From assembly GCA_029245025.1 (NCBI GenBank), contig JAQWQC010000002.1:1-64000 (forward strand): 64,000 nucleotides of DNA. The letters are read 5' to 3'. This document shows, piece after piece, positions 6,952-16,433 of the stretch. Numbering within the stretch: the first letter of the stretch is position 1; each line of letters opens with the position of its first letter. The notes under the pieces are model-generated. The model saw only the letters and a list, made by a program, of their open reading frames with translations. It made no database searches and was not told the DNA's origin. Origin of the DNA: Rhodospirillaceae bacterium. GTDB lineage: Bacteria > Pseudomonadota > Alphaproteobacteria > Rhodospirillales > Rhodospirillaceae. The translations under genes and the position numbers were made by a program.

Positions 6952-8745
6952 CTAGGCAGCCCACGCACCGTCATCGATCACTAGCTGAACGTCTGAACGG
7001 CCCTGCCAATTATCCTCGCGTAGGCATCCTGCCAGGTGAATGGGACGCCCCTGCGTATTGAGGAGGGCGTACCCAAGCTCAGAATCCGCACTGTTAAAAG
7101 CTATCGCTTTAAGCCGGCTGCCGGAACTGCCGGTTACGATGCAGCGGATATGACCAGAGCCGACCACAGCTGATTTTACGACCATGGCGTTTGCAACACC
7201 GATCTTAGGTTCATCGTTTTCGGCGCCAAAGGGCTCGAGTCGAGACAAACTCTGAACCAGGTCTAGTGTCGCGCCTTCAGGAGTTACCACAGCATCGACG
7301 ACGTACGACGGTTGAACACCACCAGATGCAATTTGCTTCTCAATATGCTCAATCAGAAACGCTTTGAAGGCATCGAGACGGTCTTCTTCGACTGTAAAGC
7401 CAGCCGCCATCGCATGACCGCCGCCATTAAACAGCAGCCCCGCATCTCGAGCGTCAAGTACAGCGCGCCCAAGATCGACTCCCGGCACTGATCGTCCAGA
7501 CCCTTTCGCCATTCCTCCATCGCATGCGACAACACAGGCGGGCTGGTCGTATCTTTCACGCATCCGGCTCGCCACAATCCCAATAACACCCGGATGCCAA
7601 TTGGCACCTGACACAAAAACCATTGGGGCGTTCACTTCTGGTTGTTTTTCAGCTTGCTCTATGGCATCGACCAGAACCGCCGCTTCAATATCTTTGCGAT
7701 CGGCGTTGTAGTCATTAAGGCGCATCGCCAGCACAGCCGCTTCATCTGGGTCTTCGCATGACAATAGACGCGTGCCTAAGGGAGACTCTCCCACCCGACC
7801 ACCAGCGTTCACACGCGGGCCAAGCATATAACCGAGATGAAAGGCTCGGGGTTTTTCCTTCAATCCCGCTGCATTTGCCAACGCCACTAGCCCGACGTTT
7901 TGTCCGCGTGCCATGACCGCCAGACCATGGTTGATGAAAGCGCGGTTTAGACCCTTCAAAGGCACGACGTCACAGACCGTGCCAAGCGAAACAATATCCA
8001 AAAGCGCCATGAGACCCGGCTCAGGCTTACCGCTGCGCTCGTACCATCCGCTTTCGCGCAATGCTCGATTGATACCGACAATAACAAGAAAGGTTACGCC
8101 GACTGCTGCTAGGTGTCCCTGCCCACTGGTGTCATCAAGGCGGTTCGGATTAACGACAGCGGCCGCGTGAGGTAATTTCTCTTCAGCTTTGTGGTGGTCG
8201 ATTACGACAACGTCCAGACCCGCGGCTGCGGCCGCAGAAAGCGGTTTAAAAGCCGTGATGCCGCAATCCACGGTGATCACAACCGATGCCCCATTGTCTC
8301 GCAAATTTAGTAGCGCTGGCGCATTTGGCCCGTACCCTTCTTTGACCCGGTCGGGGATGTAGCTTTCAAGCTCTATTCCAAGAGTTCTAAAGAACTTAAT
8401 GAGCAGCGCAGATGAGGTAGCACCGTCGACGTCATAATCACCGAACACCACCATGCTCTCTTCGTTTTCAATCGCGGCGACAAGTCGCGATACCGCCTCA
8501 TCCATGCCAGCCAAACTTGACGGGTCCGGCATGAGATCGCGCAGCCTTGGATTCAAAAAAGGCTGAGCCGTTTCAGGGGTGAACCCACGGGCGGCGAGAA
8601 TACCGGCAACAGCGTCAGGGAGATCGAGTGACAACGCCAGATCAGCAACGACTTTGTTGTCGGCTGTGACGGAGTACCAAGCACGGCCCTGCAAAGATTG
8701 CGCTACACCAAGGCATAGATTGCGAGTGGATGTGGCGTCGGACAT
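6952..8745 (-). CDS. recJ: single-stranded-DNA-specific exonuclease RecJ
   Basis: At 597 residues it has the usual RecJ length. The DHH domain shows GDYDVDGATS, DCGIT and IDHHKAEE, which form the two-metal 5'-3' exonuclease site. The DHHA1 region ends with FNGGGHAMAAGF. RecJ resects 5' ends in RecF-pathway recombination, mismatch repair and base-excision repair. Its start lies 6 bases after the glpX stop, so it is translated from the same message as glpX and hom. Confidence 0.96.
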   Translation of the reverse strand: MSDATSTRNLCLGVAQSLQGRAWYSVTADNKVVADLALSLDLPDAVAGILAARGFTPETAQPFLNPRLRDLMPDPSSLAGMDEAVSRLVAAIENEESMVVFGDYDVDGATSSALLIKFFRTLGIELESYIPDRVKEGYGPNAPALLNLRDNGASVVITVDCGITAFKPLSAAAAAGLDVVVIDHHKAEEKLPHAAAVVNPNRLDDTSGQGHLAAVGVTFLVIVGINRALRESGWYERSGKPEPGLMALLDIVSLGTVCDVVPLKGLNRAFINHGLAVMARGQNVGLVALANAAGLKEKPRAFHLGYMLGPRVNAGGRVGESPLGTRLLSCEDPDEAAVLAMRLNDYNADRKDIEAAVLVDAIEQAEKQPEVNAPMVFVSGANWHPGVIGIVASRMRERYDQPACVVACDGGMAKGSGRSVPGVDLGRAVLDARDAGLLFNGGGHAMAAGFTVEEDRLDAFKAFLIEHIEKQIASGGVQPSYVVDAVVTPEGATLDLVQSLSRLEPFGAENDEPKIGVANAMVVKSAVVGSGHIRCIVTGSSGSRLKAIAFNSADSELGYALLNTQGRPIHLAGCLREDNWQGRSDVQLVIDDGAWAA

Positions 8746-8751
8746 CTGCGC

Positions 8752-9744
8752 CTATTTGGCATCCTCACTATCGAAGCAATGGTGAGCGTCAATATATCGG
8801 ACGGTACGGGACTTGGACCGCATGACAAGAGAGTGAGTCACCGCCCCCCCGGCAAAGCGACGAACACCCTTAAGCATCGCCCCACTGGTCACACCAGTCG
8901 CTGCAAACATGACGTTTCCTTTGGCCATATCCAGCATAGAGTACTTGCGATCTAAATCTTCGATGCCCCATTTCCGGGCGCGCGCTTTTTCATCTTCGTT
9001 GCGGAACAGCAATCGGCTTTGCATTTGGCCACCGATGCAGCGCAACGCGGCTGCAGCCAGCACACCCTCGGGCGCCCCACCAGACCCAATGTAAATATCA
9101 ACGCCACTCTCAGGTTCAGCAGTTGCGATCACCCCGGACACATCGCCATCGGAAATTAACATGATCCGTGCACCAGCTTCGCGCACGCGAGCCATCAATT
9201 CTTCATGCCGTGGACGATCAAGAATGCAGACAACGAGGTCAGAAACATCACACTGCTTTTCACTAGCCAGTGCCTTTAGGTTATCCGCCGCATCGTTATC
9301 AATGTCGACAATACCTGGCGGCAATCCAGGTCCAACGGCAATCTTGTCCATGTAAACATCTGGAGCGTTTAGAAAGTTGCCCGCTTCGGCCATAGCAATA
9401 ACTGCTAGCGCATTTGGCCCGCCTTTTGCCGTAATCGTCGTGCCCTCAAGGGGATCTAGCGCGATGTCGATTTTGGGACCTTCGCCGCTGCCCACCTTCT
9501 CGCCGATATACAGCATTGGCGCCTCGTCGCGCTCGCCCTCGCCAATCACTACCGTGCCCTGGATGTTGAGGCTGTTCAGAGCCTGACGCATGGCATCAAC
9601 GGCCGCCTGATCAGCAGCTTTTTCATCGCCACGTCCCATTAAGCGCGACGCTGACAGGGCAGCTGCTTCCGTGACCCGAACCGTCTCGAGTGCCAGATTG
9701 CGCTCCAATACATTGTTGAAGCTACTATCAAGTTGCAGTGACAT
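8752..9744 (-). CDS. glpX: class II fructose-1,6-bisphosphatase GlpX
   Basis: The 330-residue protein has the GlpX signatures GEGERDEAPMLYIGE (68-82) and the metal/phosphate motif DPLEGTT (97-103), followed by IYIGSGGAPEGVLAAAAL. It hydrolyses fructose 1,6-bisphosphate to fructose 6-phosphate in gluconeogenesis and the Calvin-type cycle. No class I enzyme is seen in the window. It is the second step-specific enzyme in a minus-strand operon between hom and recJ, an order common in Rhodospirillales. Confidence 0.95.
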   Translation of the reverse strand: MSLQLDSSFNNVLERNLALETVRVTEAAALSASRLMGRGDEKAADQAAVDAMRQALNSLNIQGTVVIGEGERDEAPMLYIGEKVGSGEGPKIDIALDPLEGTTITAKGGPNALAVIAMAEAGNFLNAPDVYMDKIAVGPGLPPGIVDIDNDAADNLKALASEKQCDVSDLVVCILDRPRHEELMARVREAGARIMLISDGDVSGVIATAEPESGVDIYIGSGGAPEGVLAAAALRCIGGQMQSRLLFRNEDEKARARKWGIEDLDRKYSMLDMAKGNVMFAATGVTSGAMLKGVRRFAGGAVTHSLVMRSKSRTVRYIDAHHCFDSEDAK

Positions 9745-9814
9745 CTTTCCTCCGGGTGTTATCGCGTTGACTTCGTTCTAAACCGTCTACACGTGGAGTC
9801 AAACCAACCCCTTA

Positions 9815-11116
9815 TTATTCTCCCCCAATGTCCTCAATTCGAATGACATGGGGCTTTTCAACCATCGCTTCATGTGTCGAAAGGCTCGCCAGAGCCGCGT
9901 TGAGCGAGGATTCTTTAATGTCATGTGTCACTATGACAACATGGACATTTCCGTCGCTGTCGTGATCACGCTGAAGAATGGACTCCATAGAAATGCTGTG
10001 GTCCCTAAACACGGACCCGATGTCGGCAAAAACGCCTGTCTGATCAACGACTTTGAGGCGGACGTAAAACGCACCAACACGGTCCTCAATAGGCGTGGAA
10101 ACCAATTCATTTAAGTCGGCAGCAGGGATACCAAAGGTGTAATTTAACCGTCCTGCCGCAATATCAATGATATCCGAGACGACCGCGGATGCCGTAGGGC
10201 CAGCACCGGCCCCCCGCCCTTCATAAACGGACCGGCCGACGAAATCTCCTTCGGCAATCACGGCGTTGAAGGAGCCATCAACAATTGCAAGTGGTCCGTG
10301 CTCGTCGATAAGACAGGGGTAGACCCGTTGAGAAATTCCCTGTTCATTTTGCCCGGCTAGTCCCAACAGTTTGATACGAAAGCCGAGATCGCGGGCATAT
10401 TCGAAATCAATGGCAGCGATGTCGCGAATCCCTTCAATGTGGACATCTTGGAAGCCAACTTTGGTGCCAAAAGCCAGGCTAACAAGAATGGCCAGCTTAT
10501 GGGCCGCATCCACACCATCAATATCAAAACTTGGATCGGCTTCGGCGTATCCCAAATCTTGGGCTTCCTTTAAAACGTCATCAAAATCACGGCTGGTCGA
10601 CGCCATAGTCGACAAAATATAATTGCAGGTGCCATTAAATATTCCCAGAACACGGCTGACTTGGTTACCTGCAAGGCCCTCACGCAACGCTTTGATTATA
10701 GGAATTCCACCCGCGACGGCAGCCTCGTAAGCTAAGGTTACGCTTGAAGCTTCAGCGGCTTCTGCAAGCTCGTTACCAGCCTCAGCAACCAAAGCTTTGT
10801 TTGCTGTGACGACATGACGCCCAGCAGAGAATGCCGCTTTTGTAAGATCTAAGGCTATGCCCGTCGAACCGCCAATCAGTTCCACGATCACGTCAGCATC
10901 AGCCTCTGTCGCCATCGACACAGGGTCGTCAAACCAGACATAAGGTGAAAGATCAATACCCCGTTGTTTGACACGACTTCGGGCGGAAACTGCCGTTACG
11001 ATGATTTGGCGGCCGCAGCGTGCCGCAACTTGTTCAGCATGACTGGTGAGTACCTGAACTGTCCCAGCACCTACCGTGCCTAGGCCTGCAATGGCGACCT
11101 TAAGAGGGTCGCTCAT
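9815..11116 (-). CDS. hom: homoserine dehydrogenase
   Basis: The 433-residue protein starts with the Rossmann motif GLGTVGAGTV, contains the catalytic-domain region GIFNGTCNYILSTM and GYAEADPSFDIDG, and ends with an ACT regulatory domain (about 350-430, beginning YVRLKVVDQTG). It reduces aspartate semialdehyde to homoserine for threonine and methionine synthesis; the ACT domain is the usual threonine feedback site. Its ATG overlaps the TGA of the upstream aminotransferase (ATGA), so the two are translationally coupled. Confidence 0.95.
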   Translation of the reverse strand: MSDPLKVAIAGLGTVGAGTVQVLTSHAEQVAARCGRQIIVTAVSARSRVKQRGIDLSPYVWFDDPVSMATEADADVIVELIGGSTGIALDLTKAAFSAGRHVVTANKALVAEAGNELAEAAEASSVTLAYEAAVAGGIPIIKALREGLAGNQVSRVLGIFNGTCNYILSTMASTSRDFDDVLKEAQDLGYAEADPSFDIDGVDAAHKLAILVSLAFGTKVGFQDVHIEGIRDIAAIDFEYARDLGFRIKLLGLAGQNEQGISQRVYPCLIDEHGPLAIVDGSFNAVIAEGDFVGRSVYEGRGAGAGPTASAVVSDIIDIAAGRLNYTFGIPAADLNELVSTPIEDRVGAFYVRLKVVDQTGVFADIGSVFRDHSISMESILQRDHDSDGNVHVVIVTHDIKESSLNAALASLSTHEAMVEKPHVIRIEDIGGE

Positions 11117-12333
11117 GAGACCACCTTTTCCTTTTCTGCGGCTTCCAGAACAGACCCGGTATCAGCCATGAACTGCTTCACGTTACGTATCGCTTGGCGG
11201 ATGCGGTGCTTATTCTCCACCAAAGCAATACGCACGTAGCCTTCTCCGTTGTCACCGAAACCGGTACCTGGTGAGACCGCCACTTTTGCATGCTGCAAGA
11301 GGAGTTTGGAGAATCCCATACAACCATGGTCTTTGAATTCTTCAGGTACGGGTGCCCAGGCAAACATTGTAGCGGGTGGCGATGGAATGTTCCAACCGGC
11401 TTGCGCGAAACCCTCTATCAAAACGTCACGGCGGCCCTTGTAGATGCCTCGAATTTCATCGACACAGTCTTGCGGACCATTTAGAGCCGCAGCAGCCGCA
11501 ACCTGAATGGGTGTGAAAGCACCGTAATCCAGATAGGATTTGATGCGCGTTAGCGCCCCCACCAAAAACTGGTTACCCGCAACAAATCCAATACGCCAAC
11601 CGGGCATGCTGTATGTCTTGCTCATGGATGTAAATTCAACGGCAATGTCTTTGGCGCCTGGCACTTGCAGGATCGACGGCGGAGGATTGTTGTCGAAATA
11701 AATCTCTGAGTAAGCGAGATCAGACAAAATCCAAATGTTGTGTCGCTTACAAAAGTCGACCACTTGGGCATAAAAATCAAGGTCTGCAACAAGAGCGGTC
11801 GGATTAGAGGGGTAGTTCAGAATCAGTGCCACAGGCTTTGGCACGCTGTGCATTACAGCCTGCTCTAAAGCGCACAGAAAATTATCATCTGGGATTACCG
11901 GCAAATGCTGGACCGATCCGTCAGCAATAATAAATCCAAAAGGATGAATTGGATAACTGGGGTTAGGCGTCAGGACGATGTCACCAGGGCTTGTCATCGC
12001 GGAAGCCAAGTTGGCCAACCCCTCCTTCGACCCAAGCGTGACAATGCATTCCTGATTAGGGTCAATTGAGACGTTAAAGCGTCTCTCGTAATAGGCAGAA
12101 AGCGCACGTCGCAACCCCTTGATCCCGGCACTAGCTGAGTAGCGGTGAGCCTTTGGGTCGCGGGCGGCTTCACACAACTTGTTAACGATATGACCTGGCG
12201 TCGGAAGGTCAGGGTTTCCCATCCCCAAATCGATGATGTCTTCACCGGCTGCGCGCGCGGCAGCCTTCATCGCATTGACTTCAGAAAACACGTAAGGAGG
12301 CAGGCGCTTTATGCGGTGAAATTCTTGGGGCAT
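11113..12333 (-). CDS. alaC: PLP aminotransferase, AlaC / LL-DAP-aminotransferase type
   Basis: This class I/II aminotransferase has 406 residues. It shows LGMGNPDLPTP, the PLP-binding NYPSNPTA and SDLAYSEIYF stretches, and the Schiff-base lysine (Lys239) in SMSKTYSMPGWRIGF. The family covers glutamate-pyruvate transaminases (AlaC/YfdZ) and relatives that precede hom in alphaproteobacteria. Linkage to hom suggests amino-acid biosynthesis linked to the aspartate pathway, but the substrate is not determined by sequence alone. Confidence 0.88.
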   Translation of the reverse strand: MPQEFHRIKRLPPYVFSEVNAMKAAARAAGEDIIDLGMGNPDLPTPGHIVNKLCEAARDPKAHRYSASAGIKGLRRALSAYYERRFNVSIDPNQECIVTLGSKEGLANLASAMTSPGDIVLTPNPSYPIHPFGFIIADGSVQHLPVIPDDNFLCALEQAVMHSVPKPVALILNYPSNPTALVADLDFYAQVVDFCKRHNIWILSDLAYSEIYFDNNPPPSILQVPGAKDIAVEFTSMSKTYSMPGWRIGFVAGNQFLVGALTRIKSYLDYGAFTPIQVAAAAALNGPQDCVDEIRGIYKGRRDVLIEGFAQAGWNIPSPPATMFAWAPVPEEFKDHGCMGFSKLLLQHAKVAVSPGTGFGDNGEGYVRIALVENKHRIRQAIRNVKQFMADTGSVLEAAEKEKVVS

Positions 12334-12472
12334 GGCTTTTCTTGACGGGTTATAGGTTTAAATAGAGTTAGTCTGCATTCGCTTTCGATTTGCAGTGCGG
12401 GTCATAAAACAGCTAGGAAGTACATGGTCGATTGGGCCAAATACGGGGCAACTTTGGGGTTAATTCCAGGCA

Positions 12473-13525
12473 CTAGTAATCCAGATATATCTCGGCCCTT
12501 TGATTACCGCTCTCCCCGGCAGGCATGACTTCATAATAGAGCGGCTCATTATCGGACACAGCGCCGACAAACAGCCTATCAGCCGGAAGACCTTTCGACA
12601 TCAGGGCTGCCGCAACCGCGTTGGCCCGGTTGAGTGAAACCCTGAAATTGGCGAGCTTATGGCGCAGCGGATCTAGGTTCTGAGTGCGGCTAGACGCATG
12701 CCCAATGACACGGATCGCACCATTATATTCGGAGCGAAGCTTGATCACGTCATCAAGAGCACTCCGATCAGATGACGTCAGGCGGCTGCTCCCAGTCGGG
12801 AACGTGATCGTCGTAAGATGCGTCGACACTCGGTAAGCAGACGCGTCGTAGGACGATAGAGCGTTCGGAACAGAGGCCGTCTGAACCGATGAGACTGGAT
12901 CGCTACCGCCAATGACTACGGTAGATGATGTCGACGGGCTCTGTACCTGCGCAGCGCTAATAGCCGCTGGGACCGATGGCACCGTCGGAGGTGGTGGAGC
13001 ATTGGCAGCCGAGGCTGGCGGAGGGGGCGGTGGGGCGGCACCCAACCTTTCTGCAAGCGACGGTCTGATACGCGCCGCAGGGTCTACTTGGGTCACCTGC
13101 CCAATCGGGGCAGCGACCGGCGGTGGCGGCTCATTACTGGCCTGCGCAACGGGTTGTTCGGGTCCATTCTTTAATGGTCGCACGGCCACTGGGTCGCGAC
13201 GGCGGACCTGTTCGGTATATTGCGCTTGGTTTCTGTCAGCTATGAGACCCTCTGTCGCAGCGCCTCTCTCGACAGCCGATCCTAACTGGGACGCATCAGC
13301 GGCCACGTTTGCCAAATCCGGGTATCCCCCTTCCGTCTCTTCAGCGATCTCATCTTCATCACTAGAAAAGAAGCTCCCGACTGCATCCGTTGTTCCATCC
13401 CAAACGTCAGTCACCGTAGAGCATGCGCTAAGCATCATGCACAGCGCGAATGGGACCACCCAGCGAACCGCTGTGGATATTACATCGCTCTCTTCTTTCC
13501 CGCCGTGTTCAGCCGCAGCAGTCAT
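12473..13525 (-). CDS. OmpA-family lipoprotein with Pro-rich linker
   Basis: The N-terminus leads into a hydrophobic signal and lipobox LSAC (Cys near 35), so it is probably lipidated. A 150-residue acidic then Pro/Ala-rich linker (runs of 4-6 prolines) follows. The C-terminal 110 residues form an OmpA-like peptidoglycan-binding domain: ITFPTGSSRLT, VIGHASSR, NRANAVAAALMSKGL and NQRAEIYL. The role is likely tethering the outer membrane to peptidoglycan. The N-terminal 17 residues before the hydrophobic stretch are long for a signal peptide, so a later non-ATG start is possible. Confidence 0.85.
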   Translation of the reverse strand: MTAAAEHGGKEESDVISTAVRWVVPFALCMMLSACSTVTDVWDGTTDAVGSFFSSDEDEIAEETEGGYPDLANVAADASQLGSAVERGAATEGLIADRNQAQYTEQVRRRDPVAVRPLKNGPEQPVAQASNEPPPPVAAPIGQVTQVDPAARIRPSLAERLGAAPPPPPPASAANAPPPPTVPSVPAAISAAQVQSPSTSSTVVIGGSDPVSSVQTASVPNALSSYDASAYRVSTHLTTITFPTGSSRLTSSDRSALDDVIKLRSEYNGAIRVIGHASSRTQNLDPLRHKLANFRVSLNRANAVAAALMSKGLPADRLFVGAVSDNEPLYYEVMPAGESGNQRAEIYLDY

Positions 13526-13809
13526 GGATCGCCCCTTTACCTCAAAACCCTGCGCCAGTCAGTAAACAAGCTCAGCTTATGATAACGCGTTAGTACATCA
13601 AAATCGCAAGTTTGGCCGAGCAAACATCCTAGACACGCCAAGCCTTTCCGCCTATTCCATACCTTGAGTTGGGCCGAAAAAAAACCTCTAAAGGCCGAGC
13701 AGAATGGGCCTCACTAGCCCAGCATTCCCGTTACCAACAATAGCTCCGTTAGTTCAGGCCGATTTCCCGAGTGAAGATCGACCGATAAAGCATTGAAACC
13801 AATGGCATC
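13526..13809. other. divergent intergenic region between OmpA-type lipoprotein and phaC
   Basis: These 284 bases hold no supported gene. They must contain both divergent promoters, but I cannot pick convincing -35/-10 pairs by eye. Confidence 0.4.
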
Positions 13810-15621
13810 ATGACACATCCGAACGGAAATAAAGACCCTTTGGAGAGAGCACAAAATTTTTCGCGGAGCATGGCCAGCATAGCCGACCGATCGCAGCGTC
13901 TCGTTTCTGACTTCATAGCCCGCAATGCTTCTGGTGATAGGATGGATATGAGTGAATACGCGCATATCGGCACCGCCTTTATGGAACTGACCCAGAAAAT
14001 GATGCAGGGTCCAAGTCAGTATGTCGAAGCTCAGGTCAACCTGTGGAACGACTACATGGCTCTTTGGCGCAACACGACCCTAAAGATGCTCGGGGAAGAG
14101 AGCGGCGACCCCGTGATTGAACCAGAGAAAGGCGACCGCCGCTTTAAGGATAACCACTGGCAGGAAAACGAGGCCTTTGACTTCATCAAGCAATCCTATC
14201 TTCTTGCAGCCCGCTGGATGAATTCTACGGTAAATGATGTAGAGGGCCTTGATGCACAAACGGCCCGTAAGGTCGATTTTTACACCAGACAATTTGCCGA
14301 CGCGATTGCTCCAACCAACTTCGCCGTTACCAACCCAGAAGTCCTGCGAGCAACATCGGAGACAGGCGGAGAAAACCTGATCAGCGGTCTCGAAAATATG
14401 CTGGAGGACCTCGAAAAGGGTAAGGGCAAGCTTCGTATCTCATTGACAGATGAAGATGCCTTTGATCTGGGCGTCAATTTGGCTGCAACGCCAGGAAAGG
14501 TTGTCTTCCAAAACGATCTCATACAATTGATTCACTACGAGCCAACGACAGACCAGCAGCATTCTATACCGCTCCTCATTATACCACCGTGGATCAACAG
14601 GTATTACATCTTAGATTTGCGCGAGAAAAATTCGCTAGTGAAGTGGCTGACCGACCAGGGTTACAGCACTTTTATCGTATCCTGGGTCAATCCTGATGGA
14701 ACCTTGGCCCACAAAAGCTTCGAGGATTACATGCTTGAGGGCGCGATCGGCGCGATAGAAGCGGTCAAAAAGGCTTGCAGGGTCAAGCAGGTCCACGTCA
14801 CAGGATATTGCATCGGTGGCACATTGCTTTCTGCGACGCTGGCCTACCTAAAAGCCAAAGGAGACGACAGCGTTAAGACGGCGACATTCTTTAACGCGCT
14901 CACTGATTTTCGTGATGTGGGAGACATTCGCGCCTTCATTGATGAAGAGCAGGTCGAAGGCCTAGAAAAACGTATGGACGAAAGTGGTGGCTTCCTTGAT
15001 GGCGCGGACATGGCAAACACGTTTAACATGCTGCGATCAAATGATTTGATTTGGTCCTTTGTGGTTAACAACTACCTTCTAGGCAAGGACCCCTTCCCAA
15101 TTGATCTGTTGTACTGGAACTCAGATTCAACCCGCATACCCAAAGAGATGCACAGCTTCTACTTGCGCAATATGTATCTAGAAAACAATCTCGTTAAGCC
15201 AGGTGGTATTTCACTTGCTGGCGAACCTATCGACCTAACAACGGTTGATCTCCCGACCTATATGATTTCCTGCAAAGAAGATTACATAGCCCCCTGGGCC
15301 TCGACTTATGAGGCGACGAAATTGTTTAAAAGCAAAGTCCGCTTTGTATTATCGGCATCAGGCCACATTGCAGGTGTCGTCAATCCTCCAGCAGCGGAGA
15401 AGTATTGCTTTTGGACCAACACAAAAAGTCCAGAGTCCGCTGAAGACTGGCTTGCGACGGGCAAAGAGAATCCTGGGTCCTGGTGGACCGACTGGCATAA
15501 ATGGCTCAAACCGAAATCTGGAAAAAAGATGGCGGCTCGCGCTCCAGGCAAAGGCGGATTGAAGGTTATAGAAAATGCTCCGGGGTCATACTGCAAAGTG
15601 CGGCCGGAATACGCCGACTAG
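13810..15621 (+). CDS. phaC: class I poly(3-hydroxyalkanoate) synthase
   Basis: The 603-residue length and the N-terminal ERAQNFSRSMASIADRSQRL region are typical of class I PhaC. The catalytic triad is visible: Cys334 in the lipase-like box GYCIGG, Asp491 in CKEDYIAPW and His519 in SGHIAGVVNPP. It polymerises hydroxyacyl-CoA on granule surfaces as carbon storage. No phaA, phaB or phasin gene is adjacent. ATG at 13810 has a poor Shine-Dalgarno but keeps the conserved N-terminus. Its stop codon overlaps the stop of the convergent transporter gene. Confidence 0.95.
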   Translation: MTHPNGNKDPLERAQNFSRSMASIADRSQRLVSDFIARNASGDRMDMSEYAHIGTAFMELTQKMMQGPSQYVEAQVNLWNDYMALWRNTTLKMLGEESGDPVIEPEKGDRRFKDNHWQENEAFDFIKQSYLLAARWMNSTVNDVEGLDAQTARKVDFYTRQFADAIAPTNFAVTNPEVLRATSETGGENLISGLENMLEDLEKGKGKLRISLTDEDAFDLGVNLAATPGKVVFQNDLIQLIHYEPTTDQQHSIPLLIIPPWINRYYILDLREKNSLVKWLTDQGYSTFIVSWVNPDGTLAHKSFEDYMLEGAIGAIEAVKKACRVKQVHVTGYCIGGTLLSATLAYLKAKGDDSVKTATFFNALTDFRDVGDIRAFIDEEQVEGLEKRMDESGGFLDGADMANTFNMLRSNDLIWSFVVNNYLLGKDPFPIDLLYWNSDSTRIPKEMHSFYLRNMYLENNLVKPGGISLAGEPIDLTTVDLPTYMISCKEDYIAPWASTYEATKLFKSKVRFVLSASGHIAGVVNPPAAEKYCFWTNTKSPESAEDWLATGKENPGSWWTDWHKWLKPKSGKKMAARAPGKGGLKVIENAPGSYCKVRPEYAD

Positions 15622-16433
15622 TTCAACGCGTCCCGAATTTTTGCGGACAGCCATTCGGATAAAATAACCGTCAAGAGTATTGCGATTAGAATGACTGCGA
15701 CCCGGGACCAGTCCAGATTGTTAATGGATGCATTCAATTGCAGGCCGATACCCCCTGCCCCAACCAACCCAAGAATTGTCGACTCTCGAATGTTGATATC
15801 CCACCGAAACACTGTGATGCCCGCGAAAGCCGGTATGATTTGCGGTACCACCCCATAAGTTAAAATCTGCTCCCATGATGCGCCAGTCGCCGTAACCGCT
15901 TCAACCGGTGACACGTCTATCTCTTCGATCGCCTCATACAAAAGCTTTCCGCAAAACCCAATTGACCGGAACGCTATCGCAAGAACACCGGCAAAAACAC
16001 CAGGTCCGACAATTACTACCAACAAAAGAGCCCATATCAGCGAATTGATAGAACGGGACGCCGCGATTACGAATAAGGCGATTGGTCGCACCAGTTTTGT
16101 GCTGGGGGTCGTGTTGCGAGCGGCACAGAACGCCACGGGCACCGACACACCTAACGCAAGAGCCGTGCCCAACGTCGCGATATTGAAGGTATCCCACAGG
16201 GGGCGCCACAATTGTGTCGAGTACGACCAGTCAGGCGGTATCATTCGAGAACCGAGATCCGCCGCTTCTCTAGGCGCACTCCAAACAAATTCCCAAATAG
16301 TTTTGTCAGAAATGAAAGACAAGCAAACTGCAACGAGCGCCACGCCAATGAGCCATGTGAACCAAGTTGCTAAGTCACCAGCTCGCGTGCGCTGCCGCCA
16401 GACAGGACCCTGACTGTCACGTGAGACCGGCAC
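15618..16433 (-). CDS. phnE: phosphonate-type ABC transporter permease (second PhnE)
   Basis: The 271-residue polytopic membrane protein has the permease EAA-like loop (ATGASWEQILTYGVVPQ) and the C-terminal FRWDINIRESTILGLVGAGGIG signature of PhnE permeases. It starts with GTG, overlapping the TAG of the first permease (TAGTG), so the two are coupled and probably form a heterodimeric channel. It is the last gene of the operon and ends inside the stop codon of phaC. Confidence 0.9.
   Translation of the reverse strand: MPVSRDSQGPVWRQRTRAGDLATWFTWLIGVALVAVCLSFISDKTIWEFVWSAPREAADLGSRMIPPDWSYSTQLWRPLWDTFNIATLGTALALGVSVPVAFCAARNTTPSTKLVRPIALFVIAASRSINSLIWALLLVVIVGPGVFAGVLAIAFRSIGFCGKLLYEAIEEIDVSPVEAVTATGASWEQILTYGVVPQIIPAFAGITVFRWDINIRESTILGLVGAGGIGLQLNASINNLDWSRVAVILIAILLTVILSEWLSAKIRDALN

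Noticed and set aside
12912-13565. Long plus-strand frame opposite the OmpA-type lipoprotein gene
   Set aside because: It is the antisense of a Pro/Ala-rich linker, which yields Gly/Ala-rich open frames by composition; it has no domain.
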